A stretch of 64,000 nucleotides of DNA. It comes from Candidatus Krumholzibacteriota bacterium (GTDB lineage: Bacteria; Krumholzibacteriota; Krumholzibacteriia; JAJRXK01). The notes beneath the pieces are model-generated. The model was not told the origin of the DNA, did not search any database, and worked only from the letters and a program-made list of their open reading frames with translations. Below are positions 35,001 through 43,496 of the stretch, in pieces (the stretch's first letter is position 1; the number at the start of each line of letters is the position of its first letter). Both the position numbers and the translations under genes were made by a program. The stretch covers positions 37,728 through 101,727 of the forward strand of contig JAJDAC010000021.1 of NCBI GenBank assembly GCA_029262065.1, given 5' to 3'.

Positions 35001-37138
35001 TCCTGGGGTTCCGTGCCTACCGCGCCGACGATCCGGGCGGACCCTTCACGGAAATCACCATCGACAAGCTCGATGGTTCCGGTTTCTACCACGACACGGG
35101 ACTGGCCTCTCTGACCAAGTACTACTATCAGGCCACGGTGGTCGATTCCTCATGCGTGGAGAGCGTACCTACCCCGGTGGCTTCGGCTAGCACCTCGCCG
35201 CCGGAGCTCGCCGGTGGATTTCCGATTCCCCTGAATCGGGAACTCGCCGGCCCGTCGGCCGTGGGGGATCTACGGGGCGACGGCAGCAACGTGGTCACGT
35301 TCGGAGCCGACTACATCATGGCCATCGATTCCAACGGTGACGAGCTGGTTGACGGAGACAATTTCTCCCAGACCCTCGGACCGTTGGCTGGCCCGGCCAA
35401 CGAACCCGATCGGCGCTACACCCCTTCGGGAGTTGCGTTGGCGGACCTGGACGGCGACATGGCCGACGATGTGGTCGCGGGCAACTGGAACACGTTCGAG
35501 ATCTGGGCCGTGAAGGGCGACGGGTCTGACGTGCCGGGCTGGCCCCGCACCATGAACTTCCAGAATTGGGCGACGCCATCGATCGGCGATCTGGACAACG
35601 ACGGCGACTTTGAGATCGTGGTGAACAACGCCGGCGGACGGACCTACGTTTGGCACCACGACGGCACCGATTTCTTCGACGGAGATGCGAACCCCGGTTC
35701 GATCGGTGTATTTCACGTGCGTACGGGCGAAAACTTCGGTCGTTCCACGCCGCTGCTGTTGGACGTTGACGGTGACGGCACGCTCGAGATCATCTTCGCC
35801 ACGCACTTTCGCAACGGCGCGGATAATTTCGTGTACGCGCTCAAGAACGACGCGACGGCGCCTCCGGGATGGCCCAAGAATCTGGGGCCCGGCGGCTACG
35901 GAGTTACCGGTCTTGTCGCCGCCGATCTGAACAACGATTCGGTGATGGAGATCATCTACCCGTGCGACAACGACAATCTGTATATCTGGGAACCCGATGG
36001 TTCAGACTACGGAACGTTCCCGCAGGTCTTCACGAGCCAGGGCGCTGATCTGGACTCCATCACTCCCGGCGCCGCGGTCGCGGACTTCGATGGCGATAGC
36101 GACCTGGAGCTGGTCGTCGTATCGGTCACATCCGACAGCAATTGCTACGTGCATCTCAAAGATGACGACGGCGTCACGCGGACCGGCGGGGCGAACATCT
36201 GGCCGCGCCAACTTCCCGGTCGTTCGGAGACGTCTCCGGTCATCGGCGATATCGACGGTGATGGATCGCTCGATATCCTGGTAGGGATTGGTGGCGGCTC
36301 CGACACGCTTCCCAATCAGTTGTTCGCCTTCGACGTGAACGGCGAAGATGTAGCGGGCTTTCCCATTACGCTGAGCGGATCGATCAAATCGACGCCGGTG
36401 ATCACCGATTTCGATCAGGATGGTGATACCGATATCGTGTACGCCGGCTTCGATCGCAATCTACATATCTGGGACATGCCGTTCTCGTACAGCGCGACCA
36501 ACAATCCCTGGCCGACGTTCCACGCGAACAATCAACGCACGGGCGTTTTCTCCTACGATCCGCTCACGGCGGTCACGGGGGCGGGCTTCCAGTTGCGGCC
36601 AGTTCGCGGGGGAGTCCAGATCACGTCGACGCTCGAAGGCGCGTTGCCCGAGAATCTCAGAATGAACCTCGAGCGACGCGTGGGAGAGCAGACGGTCTAC
36701 ACTCGTCTGGCCGACGACCTGGAGGCGGTGGATGGGCGGATCGAGTACACCGATCGAGCGGTCGAGTCGGGCGAAACCTACCAGTACCGTCTGATCAACG
36801 ACCGCATGGCGTTGCAGTTCTTTTCGCAGACGATTACCGTACCGGTGGTGGCGGCCAGGTTGCACGCCAATCGTCCGAATCCATTCAATCCCAGCACGAC
36901 GATTCCGTTCGAGGTGCCCGGATCCGCGGGTGCGTTGGTGCCCACGACGCTCGAAATCTATGATCTCTCGGGGCGCCGCGTCAGGGTCCTGGTAGCGGGA
37001 CCGTTGGCGCCGGGTCGTCACGAGCTGACCTGGGATGGTCGGGACACGCAGGGTGGCACGGTGAGCTCGGGCGTGTATTTCGCGAAACTCAAAGTGGCGG
37101 GCGAGTCCCGCACGGTGAAGATGACGCTGGTGAAATAG
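32006..37138 (+). CDS. Giant gingipain-like (C25) secreted protease with FG-GAP-type repeats and FlgD-like sorting tail
   Basis: A 1710-residue exported protein. The start at 32006 has AGGAGGA 5 bases upstream and gives a signal peptide. A propeptide-like region is followed by a C25 domain (about 258-633) with 'LLGGDDNVLPARYAESFFYP' and the catalytic pair H508 (HHVGHGFF) and C543 (ALNCSSGAF). After Ig-like domains comes an integrin-alpha/FG-GAP-like region (about 1085-1500) with DxDxDG calcium loops. It ends in a FlgD-like domain (NRPNPFNPSTTIPFEVP ... SSGVYFAKL) used as a cell-surface/type IX-style sorting tail. It is followed by a strong terminator and a paralog. Confidence 0.92.
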   Translation: MPALCRAKSGAGSGVFVFAMQALVSLLVFFALATVGSSASLASTIEHRVAFDVEEVLVVLQSDGTRYEIDGTRTIFETGAPALVFESRQFVLPHATRLSGVQLLDAKWQVVDRPERIANVGRHVNADGESVAGQHLVDELAFDAKAVTYPRRAVLESGTQIMHGYNIGAVQVFPLRVRDGAVELLTSGRILLDVEQTGEDVLRRTVDWPGYRAREMAEVQALVANPSDVAGFAPPAGIDPSQAPARPKTVSLPEGRVEYVIVTVPSLVSAFQPLADARTREGLPSAIVTDQWIMDNYRRGGDVQESIRFFLQAAYAEWGLRFVLLGGDDNVLPARYAESFFYPGGGVGTNIPADLYFGALDGNWNADADGVYGEAFRSFLDPGDGADMLAEVFAGRAPVQDVAQTNIFVNKVLEYTTPSSTAYLGRALFLSEVLFPADWDGFEPIVLDGATLSEDIIFNSIIGGGNLMQSWRLYENDAAYVGALPETKAAALDSMETGNFGLVHHVGHGFFYNMSVGDANLFAGDAETLTNDPNYFVVYALNCSSGAFDFDCLLERFIQNPNGGSVASMGAARAAFATTADDYQQRFYAEVFVAGRQRIGDAVNSSRVPFSGSTLTDTPDRWTHLTYTLLGDPTLSMWREEPRTAGVTHAASVALDDGSFAVNVTDGGSAASGVLVALTRTDGGFASGLTDVNGDITLSLNSLVHTTGNMTLNVSQGNLMPYTVNIPVNAASGAKVLATLSSVDDSSALPANGDGDGTADSGETVRLLFDFLNNGSGVMATNVSATLSAVSAPGATIDDASITVIDLPGGANSVPSDAFVVTLDPTIGDGTFLDFQVDVTSDQGSWSQDFELLVLAPEIEVARVQYDDSVTGDNNGVITNGENIQLRVELKNYGAGDAAPISGVLSSSSGNVTIVDGSNTWNSLALLESGEGVGTFETIESDASVENFMTLTLTDDWGHVWTHQFELRPPAAPLALLLDTSLSPDSIALRMSSAFQFHFLGFRAYRADDPGGPFTEITIDKLDGSGFYHDTGLASLTKYYYQATVVDSSCVESVPTPVASASTSPPELAGGFPIPLNRELAGPSAVGDLRGDGSNVVTFGADYIMAIDSNGDELVDGDNFSQTLGPLAGPANEPDRRYTPSGVALADLDGDMADDVVAGNWNTFEIWAVKGDGSDVPGWPRTMNFQNWATPSIGDLDNDGDFEIVVNNAGGRTYVWHHDGTDFFDGDANPGSIGVFHVRTGENFGRSTPLLLDVDGDGTLEIIFATHFRNGADNFVYALKNDATAPPGWPKNLGPGGYGVTGLVAADLNNDSVMEIIYPCDNDNLYIWEPDGSDYGTFPQVFTSQGADLDSITPGAAVADFDGDSDLELVVVSVTSDSNCYVHLKDDDGVTRTGGANIWPRQLPGRSETSPVIGDIDGDGSLDILVGIGGGSDTLPNQLFAFDVNGEDVAGFPITLSGSIKSTPVITDFDQDGDTDIVYAGFDRNLHIWDMPFSYSATNNPWPTFHANNQRTGVFSYDPLTAVTGAGFQLRPVRGGVQITSTLEGALPENLRMNLERRVGEQTVYTRLADDLEAVDGRIEYTDRAVESGETYQYRLINDRMALQFFSQTITVPVVAARLHANRPNPFNPSTTIPFEVPGSAGALVPTTLEIYDLSGRRVRVLVAGPLAPGRHELTWDGRDTQGGTVSSGVYFAKLKVAGESRTVKMTLVK

Positions 37139-37221
37139 CCGGTTCGATGGCCAGGCGGCGGGGAGCTGGTGGAGTCTCGACACCAGCTTGCTTGCTGGCC
37201 GTGGTGGGAGAATGATAAACT

Positions 37222-37270
37222 GTGAGCCCGGATTGGAAAATTCGCCTGCCAATCCGGGTCTCACCTTTTT
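37222..37270 (+). terminator. Strong intrinsic terminator after the first C25 gene
   Basis: CCCGGATTGG (37227-37236) pairs with CCAATCCGGG (37249-37258). GTGAG/CTCAC extends the stem past one bulged T, and a run of five T residues ends at 37270. It lies 84 bases after the stop codon. Confidence 0.88.
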
Positions 37271-37435
37271 ATCGCCGCAACCCGGCGGGAGGACCTGACC
37301 GCACATTGCTACCGGTGACGACGGACTTTCCCTGGGTCCACTAGCTAGCGGTTGGGGCAGCGGCAAAGAGCTTGCGCGCCCATCGTTTCCGTCATACGGC
37401 GGAAATGCGTTCTCATTTCAGGAGTTGATCCATCC

Positions 37436-40400
37436 ATGCGTCGAAATCGCAGCCTGGGCCATGCTGTTTGCTTCGGTCTACTGACTCTCATCCTGCTTGG
37501 AAGTAGCTCTCTTATTGGCGGCGAAGCCCGCGCCGAGAGCATTGAGGTAGATCTTCCCAACTACGGACAACCGTCGTGGAAGGACGGTCGCTTCGACGTC
37601 CCTGGCGCGGCCTTGCTGCGCGACATGGGCCGGCCGGAGCTGCCCGTGCGGCGGGTCGAGGTGCTGATTCCCCGCGACCGCATGGTCGTGGACGTGCGTT
37701 ACGTCACCGATACGCCGCGGTCCCTGGGGTTGCGCCGCGAAGCAAAGGTGTTTCAGGGTGAAGCGGTCCCTGGTCAGTCGACGTTGGAGATCCGACTGTT
37801 TGACGACGCCGTGGTAGCCGCCGCCGGTGTGTACCCGCCGGTCGCCGCGCGCCTTGGTTCCGATCAGTACCTACATGGCTATCATCTGGTGGGTGTGGAG
37901 TACTATCCGGTCCGCCAGGAGCTCGCCACCGGTGAGTTCACGGCGGTCGACGGCGGCAGGCTCGAGTTGGAGCTGGCGCCACGCGAGGATTCGCGCATCA
38001 TCGTTGACCGTGAGCGCGACGTACCTGGCTGGCGCGAACAGGTGGCGCGCCAGGTGATGGCCCGGGTTGCCAATCCGTCCGCGGTCACTGGCTACCCGTT
38101 GCCCGCTCAGGTTGCGGCCAAGCCGACGGAGTCGGCGGCCCTCCGCAAGACCCCCAGTCTCGCCACGAGTCCGGTCCGATACCTCATTGTGACCAATGCG
38201 GCCTTGGCCGGTGAGTTCCAGCGCCTGGCCGACCACCGGACGGCTCTGGGGCTGCCGGCGTTGGTCGTCACGGTCGAGGACATCCTGGCCAACTACCGTC
38301 AGGGCCTGGACCTGGCGGAAACGATTCGCCTGTACGTGAGCGACGCCTATTCCAAATGGGGCGTGGACTACTTGCTGATAGGCGGCGACAGCGGCGTGAT
38401 CCCGCCGCGATACGTCAGGTCCACGTTCTACCCGGCTGGTGGTCACACCGATATTCCCGCCGACCTCTACTTCGGTGGACTGGATGGAAATTGGAACGAC
38501 GACGGTGATTTCACATTCGGTGAACCATTCGTCAGCGGCGTCGAGCTGGGTGATTTCGTGGACTTCACCCCCGAGGTCGCGTTCGGGCGAGCTCCCGTCA
38601 GCAACGTTGCGCAGGCCCAGACGTTCGTCGACAAGGTCCTGGAGTACGAGATCCCGACCAACACCGGGTACCAGGCCGAGGCCTTGTTCGCCAGCGAAGT
38701 CCTGTTTCCCCAGGATTGGGAACTCGGTGACACCATTCAGCTCGACGGGGCGGTGTTCAGTGAAGACCTCGTGAACAATCTGCTTCCGTGCGATCCGTAC
38801 GGTTCATATGTCGGCCTTCGCCAGTATCAGAACGATACCGCCTGGCCAGGATCGGTACCCGAGACCAAGGCCAGCATCCTGAACACCCTGAGTTCGGGCA
38901 CGAAGGGCCTGTTTGATCACATCGGCCACGGGTTCTTCTTCAACATGAGCGTGGGCGATGACAACATCGTGGTGGGTGACGCCGATGCGCTGACCAACGC
39001 GCCCAACTACTTCACGCTGTACGCGTTGAATTGCAGCTCGGCCGCGTTCGACTTCAACTGTCTGTTGGAGCGGTTCATGCAGAACCCCAACGGCGGCTCC
39101 GTGGCGTCGATCGGAGCCTGTCGCGCGGCATTCCCGAACTCGGCCAATGGTTACCAGCAGGAGTTCTTCGAAGCGGTCCTTTGCGATGGCTTCACCCGCC
39201 TGGGCGATGCGATGAACGAGAGCCGTCTTCCGTTCACCGCCAATACATTCTGGAATACACCCGATCGTTGGACCCACTTCACGTATACCCTGCTCGGAGA
39301 TCCAGCCATGCCCATGTGGCCGACGGCGCCGCGTGCGGCCGTGGTCAGTGCGCCGGCCTCGACCTTCCCGGGCAAGCAGGTGCTGAACATCACGGTGACC
39401 GACCAGGCGACGACGTCACCGCTGGTGGGCGCCACGGTCACGTTTTCGAAGAACAATGAAGACTACGTGGTGGCCACGACCGACGGTTCGGGCATGGTCA
39501 GCGTCGAATTCGACGCTGAAACCCTGGGCGATATCGACGTGTGGGTGAGTGGCCAAGGCACGCTTCCGACCCTGAACACGGTATCGGTCGTCGATCCGGC
39601 TGCGCCCGCGCTTGCGGTCGATACCATGGCATTCAGCGACGATGGCGTGGGCGCGAGTATTGGCAACGGCAACGGTCGACTCGAGGGCGGCGAGCGCATC
39701 GAGATCACCCCGTCGGTTCTCAACGCGGGAAGCGCTGCATTCGGCGGCGGCACGCTGACGCTTACCACGAGCGATGCGTATCTCACGATCATCGATGGAA
39801 CCGCCGCCATCGGCGCCATCAGCGGTGGTGGCAACGCCATGGCCGGCGACGCGTTCGTGGTGGACGTGGGGATTGGCCTGCCCGATGGACACGAGGCAAC
39901 GATTACTATCACGGCCGATGACGGTGGCGCGGGCAGCTGGCCCGACACCGAGGTCGTGCTGTTCAAGGCTGCCGAGCTGGAAGTCGTGAAGGTGGAGTGG
40001 AACGACGCTCCGTTTGGCAACGGCAACGGAACGCTGGATCTGAATGAAGACGTGGAAATCGTGGTCACGCTGAAGAACTTTGGCGCGGGGAGCGTCCAGA
40101 GTGTCACCGGTGCGCTCACGAGCGCCGATGCCGCGGTCACCATCATCGACGGCAACGCCAGTTGGGCGGCCATGGCCAACCCGCTGGACTCGGCCGACAA
40201 CAGTTTGGCGATCCTTAGAGCTTCGCAGAACGAGGTGTCCTCACCTCACCTGTACGATCTGAGTCTCACCGACGACCAAGGCCGCGTACAGATCGTCCAA
40301 TTCGATCTGGACATGCCGGCCCAGGTGCTGGGCGTGGAGCCGGGCGTGGGCGGGCCGGGGGAGACGGTCGTCAATTGGTTCCAGACGGCGGACGTCGATC

Positions 40401-42301
40401 TCTACGGGTATCGCGTGTACCGCCGCAACGGGGGAACCACTGATCCGTTCACGGTGGCCAGTCCGGACATCATCGTAGGTAGTGCTACGTTCCGAGACTC
40501 AGGCCTCGCGCCACTCACGAGCTTCGACTACGTGGTTTCGGCCATCGACACGGGACGTCTGGAGGGGCCGTTGTCGGACATCGTCACCGCGTCCACCGCG
40601 CCGTCCGAAATATCCTGTTTCCCGCTGCCCATGGATCTTGAGGCCAGTGCGAGCATGGCCGTGGATCATGTGGATCTCGACGGGGTACTGGACATGGTGA
40701 TCGGCGCCGACAAGGTGCTCGTGATCGATGGCAACTGCGCCGAGAAGCTCGATGGTGATGCCGACGCCCAGACCTTCGGGCCTATCACCGACGTGGCGTT
40801 CAAGTTCACGCCGCCGTCGATCGCCCTGGGTGACCTTGACGGCATCGCGGGCAAGGAAATCGTCACGTGCAACTGGGGCTCGTCGACCGAGCCCGACCTG
40901 CGAGCGTGGGTGTTCGACGAGATGGGCAACGTGCTTCCGGGATGGCCGGTGTCGCTGCGCGCGAAGAACTGGAGTTCACCGGTGCTGGGTGACCTCGACA
41001 ACGACGGCGATCTGGAGATCGTCATCCACGACGTGGCCGGTTACACCTACGCATTTCACCACGATGGTACCGAGGTCGCCGATGGCGATTCGGATCCCGG
41101 CACCTTTGGCGTGATCGCGCCACGTGCGACCATCAGTGGCGTCAACGAGAGCTTCGGGCGCATGACCCCCGCGTTGTACGACGTGGATGGTGACAACAAC
41201 CTGGAGATCCTCTACGGCACGAAGATGCAGAGCGATGTGGCGTCAGACATGTACTTCGCCTACAAGACCGACGGCTCGGGAACGAATGCGGCCGGATGGC
41301 CCAAGGTCATGGGTACCCGCTCGGAGTTCCTGTGCAGTCCGGCCATCGCCGACATCAACAACGACGGCATCGACGAGATCATGCAGCTGTGTGAGAACGA
41401 TTCGATGTACGTATGGCATCCCGACGGTAGCAACGTGGCGCCCTGGCCGAAGAAGTTCACGTCACAGTCGGTCGACAAGAACTCGTTGGCACCCTCGATT
41501 GCCCTGGGCAACTTCACGAATGACGCTTTCATCGAGATGGTGATCATGGAGACGCTGCAGTCCGGCGGAACGCGATGCCAGATCGTGGACCACCTGGGCA
41601 ACACGTTGCCGGGTTGGCCGCTGACGGTCGTGAATATCTCCGAGTCGAGCCCGGTGGTCGGCGACATCAACGGCGATGGCGAGCTCGACGTGATCCTGGG
41701 TGTGGGCGGTCTGGGCGAGGAGCAGAACTTTGTCCATGGGTGGAACAAGGACGGCACCGTCATCGCGGGCTTCCCGATTCTGCTCGATGGGTTCGCGCGA
41801 GCCACGCCGACCCTCACCGATTTCAACGGCGACGGAAACATCAACCTGTTGTTGGCGTCCTGGGACAAGTTGATCCACGTATGGGATCTGGGTGCGCCGT
41901 ACAATTCGTCGTTGGTTCCGTGGCCCACGTTCCGTGGCAATGTCTATCGCAACGGAATCTATGATTTCACGGTTCCCACCGCGGCGCCCGAGGTGCCGGG
42001 GGCGGGTCGGGCGATTATTCCGCTCTTGCACGCCAACGTGCCCAACCCATTCAACCCGCGCACGGTGCTGAGCTACGAAGTTCCCCAGGGCCCCGATGCG
42101 CAGGTTCGTCTGTCGGTCTACGACGCGGCGGGCCGCCTGGTCGTGACCTTGCTCGACTCGCGCATGTCGGCGGGTTCGCACGAGGCGACCTGGTTGGGTC
42201 AGAACGAGGCCGGAAAGGCCGTGGCATCAGGCGTGTACTTCGCGCGGTTGGAAGTCGACGGGCACACCAGTCAGACGCGCAAGATGGCCCTTGTGCGGTA
42301 G
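37436..42301 (+). CDS. Second giant gingipain-like (C25) protease, paralog of the preceding gene
   Basis: A 1621-residue exported protein with the same layout as its neighbour. A signal peptide (HAVCFGLLTLILLGSSSLIG, then GEARAES) leads to a C25 domain (about 245-625) with H498 (DHIGHGFFFN) and C533 (ALNCSSAAF), Ig-like domains, an FG-GAP/DxDxDG region (about 1068-1488) and a FlgD-like C terminus (NVPNPFNPRTVLSYEVP ... ASGVYFARL). ATG 37436 has AGGAG 11 bases upstream, a loose spacing, but an earlier ATG would lose the signal peptide. It is the second member of a tandem duplication, with its own terminator. Confidence 0.92.
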   Translation: MRRNRSLGHAVCFGLLTLILLGSSSLIGGEARAESIEVDLPNYGQPSWKDGRFDVPGAALLRDMGRPELPVRRVEVLIPRDRMVVDVRYVTDTPRSLGLRREAKVFQGEAVPGQSTLEIRLFDDAVVAAAGVYPPVAARLGSDQYLHGYHLVGVEYYPVRQELATGEFTAVDGGRLELELAPREDSRIIVDRERDVPGWREQVARQVMARVANPSAVTGYPLPAQVAAKPTESAALRKTPSLATSPVRYLIVTNAALAGEFQRLADHRTALGLPALVVTVEDILANYRQGLDLAETIRLYVSDAYSKWGVDYLLIGGDSGVIPPRYVRSTFYPAGGHTDIPADLYFGGLDGNWNDDGDFTFGEPFVSGVELGDFVDFTPEVAFGRAPVSNVAQAQTFVDKVLEYEIPTNTGYQAEALFASEVLFPQDWELGDTIQLDGAVFSEDLVNNLLPCDPYGSYVGLRQYQNDTAWPGSVPETKASILNTLSSGTKGLFDHIGHGFFFNMSVGDDNIVVGDADALTNAPNYFTLYALNCSSAAFDFNCLLERFMQNPNGGSVASIGACRAAFPNSANGYQQEFFEAVLCDGFTRLGDAMNESRLPFTANTFWNTPDRWTHFTYTLLGDPAMPMWPTAPRAAVVSAPASTFPGKQVLNITVTDQATTSPLVGATVTFSKNNEDYVVATTDGSGMVSVEFDAETLGDIDVWVSGQGTLPTLNTVSVVDPAAPALAVDTMAFSDDGVGASIGNGNGRLEGGERIEITPSVLNAGSAAFGGGTLTLTTSDAYLTIIDGTAAIGAISGGGNAMAGDAFVVDVGIGLPDGHEATITITADDGGAGSWPDTEVVLFKAAELEVVKVEWNDAPFGNGNGTLDLNEDVEIVVTLKNFGAGSVQSVTGALTSADAAVTIIDGNASWAAMANPLDSADNSLAILRASQNEVSSPHLYDLSLTDDQGRVQIVQFDLDMPAQVLGVEPGVGGPGETVVNWFQTADVDLYGYRVYRRNGGTTDPFTVASPDIIVGSATFRDSGLAPLTSFDYVVSAIDTGRLEGPLSDIVTASTAPSEISCFPLPMDLEASASMAVDHVDLDGVLDMVIGADKVLVIDGNCAEKLDGDADAQTFGPITDVAFKFTPPSIALGDLDGIAGKEIVTCNWGSSTEPDLRAWVFDEMGNVLPGWPVSLRAKNWSSPVLGDLDNDGDLEIVIHDVAGYTYAFHHDGTEVADGDSDPGTFGVIAPRATISGVNESFGRMTPALYDVDGDNNLEILYGTKMQSDVASDMYFAYKTDGSGTNAAGWPKVMGTRSEFLCSPAIADINNDGIDEIMQLCENDSMYVWHPDGSNVAPWPKKFTSQSVDKNSLAPSIALGNFTNDAFIEMVIMETLQSGGTRCQIVDHLGNTLPGWPLTVVNISESSPVVGDINGDGELDVILGVGGLGEEQNFVHGWNKDGTVIAGFPILLDGFARATPTLTDFNGDGNINLLLASWDKLIHVWDLGAPYNSSLVPWPTFRGNVYRNGIYDFTVPTAAPEVPGAGRAIIPLLHANVPNPFNPRTVLSYEVPQGPDAQVRLSVYDAAGRLVVTLLDSRMSAGSHEATWLGQNEAGKAVASGVYFARLEVDGHTSQTRKMALVR

Positions 42302-42327
42302 CCCGCTCTCAAGTTGATAGGTTGTTT

Positions 42328-42360
42328 GGGGCGCGGTCGCTGGATCGCGCCCCTTTTTTT
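42328..42360 (+). terminator. Intrinsic terminator after the second C25 gene
   Basis: GGGGCGCG (42328-42335) and CGCGCCCC (42346-42353) form an 8-bp GC stem around a 10-base loop, followed by seven T residues. It lies 27 bases after the stop and before the convergent SGNH gene. Confidence 0.9.
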
Positions 42361-42385
42361 GTCCCGTCCCGCCGAGGCTGACGGC

Positions 42386-43396
42386 TTACTCGCAGAGCCA
42401 ACCCCTTGACGCCAGGTGAGCTTGGATCGCGGCGGCTACCAGCGTGTTGGCCATTGGCGTCAGGTGCTCGTCGGTGGCGCTCAGACGCAGGCTCCGAGGA
42501 TCGTAAGGGCGCAGCGTTTCCACCAGGTCCAGTGTATCGAAGCCGCGATCGGCCGCGGCCTGGGCGACCTGGGCGTGGATCTGGCCGTACCGATAGCGGT
42601 CCCATCCTTCGACCGGCACTTCGGGAAACAGGACCAGGAGCAGGGGGGTTCCGTTGGCGCCAGCCTGGGTGGCCATGGCATCGAAAGACTGCGTGACACT
42701 GCGCCACGAATCACTGCCCACGGCGTGGAGAGCTTCGTAGAAGTTACCGTTGCCCAGGCGCTTGCGTTGCCAGAGATCGTGGCCACGAGCGATCAATCGC
42801 AGGACGTGGGATCGCTGCCACCACTCGACCTTGGCGAAGTGCGAAGGGAGCGGCTGGATCGGACGATGCTGCGGGTCGTTCATTACATAGCCCACGATGA
42901 TCAGGTCGGGCTCGAACGGCATGACCTTATGCTCCAACACCGCCGCTTCGTGCCGGGTGCCGTAGCCGCTTACGCCGAAATTGAGAACGTCATAGTCGCA
43001 TGCGGCCGCGCGTTGGTTCAGACGGCCTTCGAGCTGATGGCAGTACGTGGCGTGTTGCTCCACTCCGAATCCAAACGTGAAGCTGTCGCCAACCACCGCG
43101 ATGCGCACCAGGCGCCGTCCGAGCGGGCCCCGGGGCTCGTCGTCACGCATGCCCAGTGAGTTGGTGCGTACGCGGGCGCCGCGCGCCATCTGATCGCGAT
43201 TGGGAGCCAGTTCGTAGTCCAGCCCCGGCGTGGTCGAGGGCTGGTGCAGCAGAGACCTCCACTCCGCGTCGAAATCGTCGGCCGGGGGCCGTCGGTAGTT
43301 CACGGGGGCTATCAGCGCCAGCATGGCCTCGGCCAGGCCCAGGGTCAGCACGATGGTCAGGGTGACCAGGACCGCGGCGGTTCGACGGTGGTGCAA
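42386..43396 (-). CDS. SGNH/GDSL-family membrane-anchored or secreted hydrolase
   Basis: A 336-residue protein with an N-terminal membrane anchor or signal (VLVTLTIVLTLGLAEAMLALI). Block I is 'AVVGDSFTFGFGV' (Ser nucleophile), block III-like 'IVGYVMNDPQ', and block V 'ATDEHLTPMAN' gives the Asp-x-x-His pair. SGNH hydrolases remove acyl groups from glycans or lipids. The start is a TTG at 43396 with AAGGAA 8 bases upstream; a longer reading overlaps the opposite regulator and has no family sequence. It is divergent from that regulator. Confidence 0.82.
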   Translation of the reverse strand: MHHRRTAAVLVTLTIVLTLGLAEAMLALIAPVNYRRPPADDFDAEWRSLLHQPSTTPGLDYELAPNRDQMARGARVRTNSLGMRDDEPRGPLGRRLVRIAVVGDSFTFGFGVEQHATYCHQLEGRLNQRAAACDYDVLNFGVSGYGTRHEAAVLEHKVMPFEPDLIIVGYVMNDPQHRPIQPLPSHFAKVEWWQRSHVLRLIARGHDLWQRKRLGNGNFYEALHAVGSDSWRSVTQSFDAMATQAGANGTPLLLVLFPEVPVEGWDRYRYGQIHAQVAQAAADRGFDTLDLVETLRPYDPRSLRLSATDEHLTPMANTLVAAAIQAHLASRGWLCE

Positions 43397-43432
43397 ATGG
43401 GGGGTTCCTTTGCGAACGCGGATTGTGACTTT

Positions 43433-43446
43433 CGCCAATATTGGCG
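43433..43446. promoter_or_regulatory. 14-bp perfect palindrome between the SGNH gene and the GAF-AAA regulator
   Basis: CGCCAATATTGGCG reads the same on both strands. It lies in the roughly 100-base divergent gap, 37 bases upstream of the SGNH start and 51 bases upstream of the regulator start. This is where an operator for the regulator would be expected. Binding is inferred only. Confidence 0.45.
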
Positions 43447-43496
43447 CAATGCTAGAGTCGTCCCAAGCGCTTTTCCTCCGATGTCTGGTGGATACC

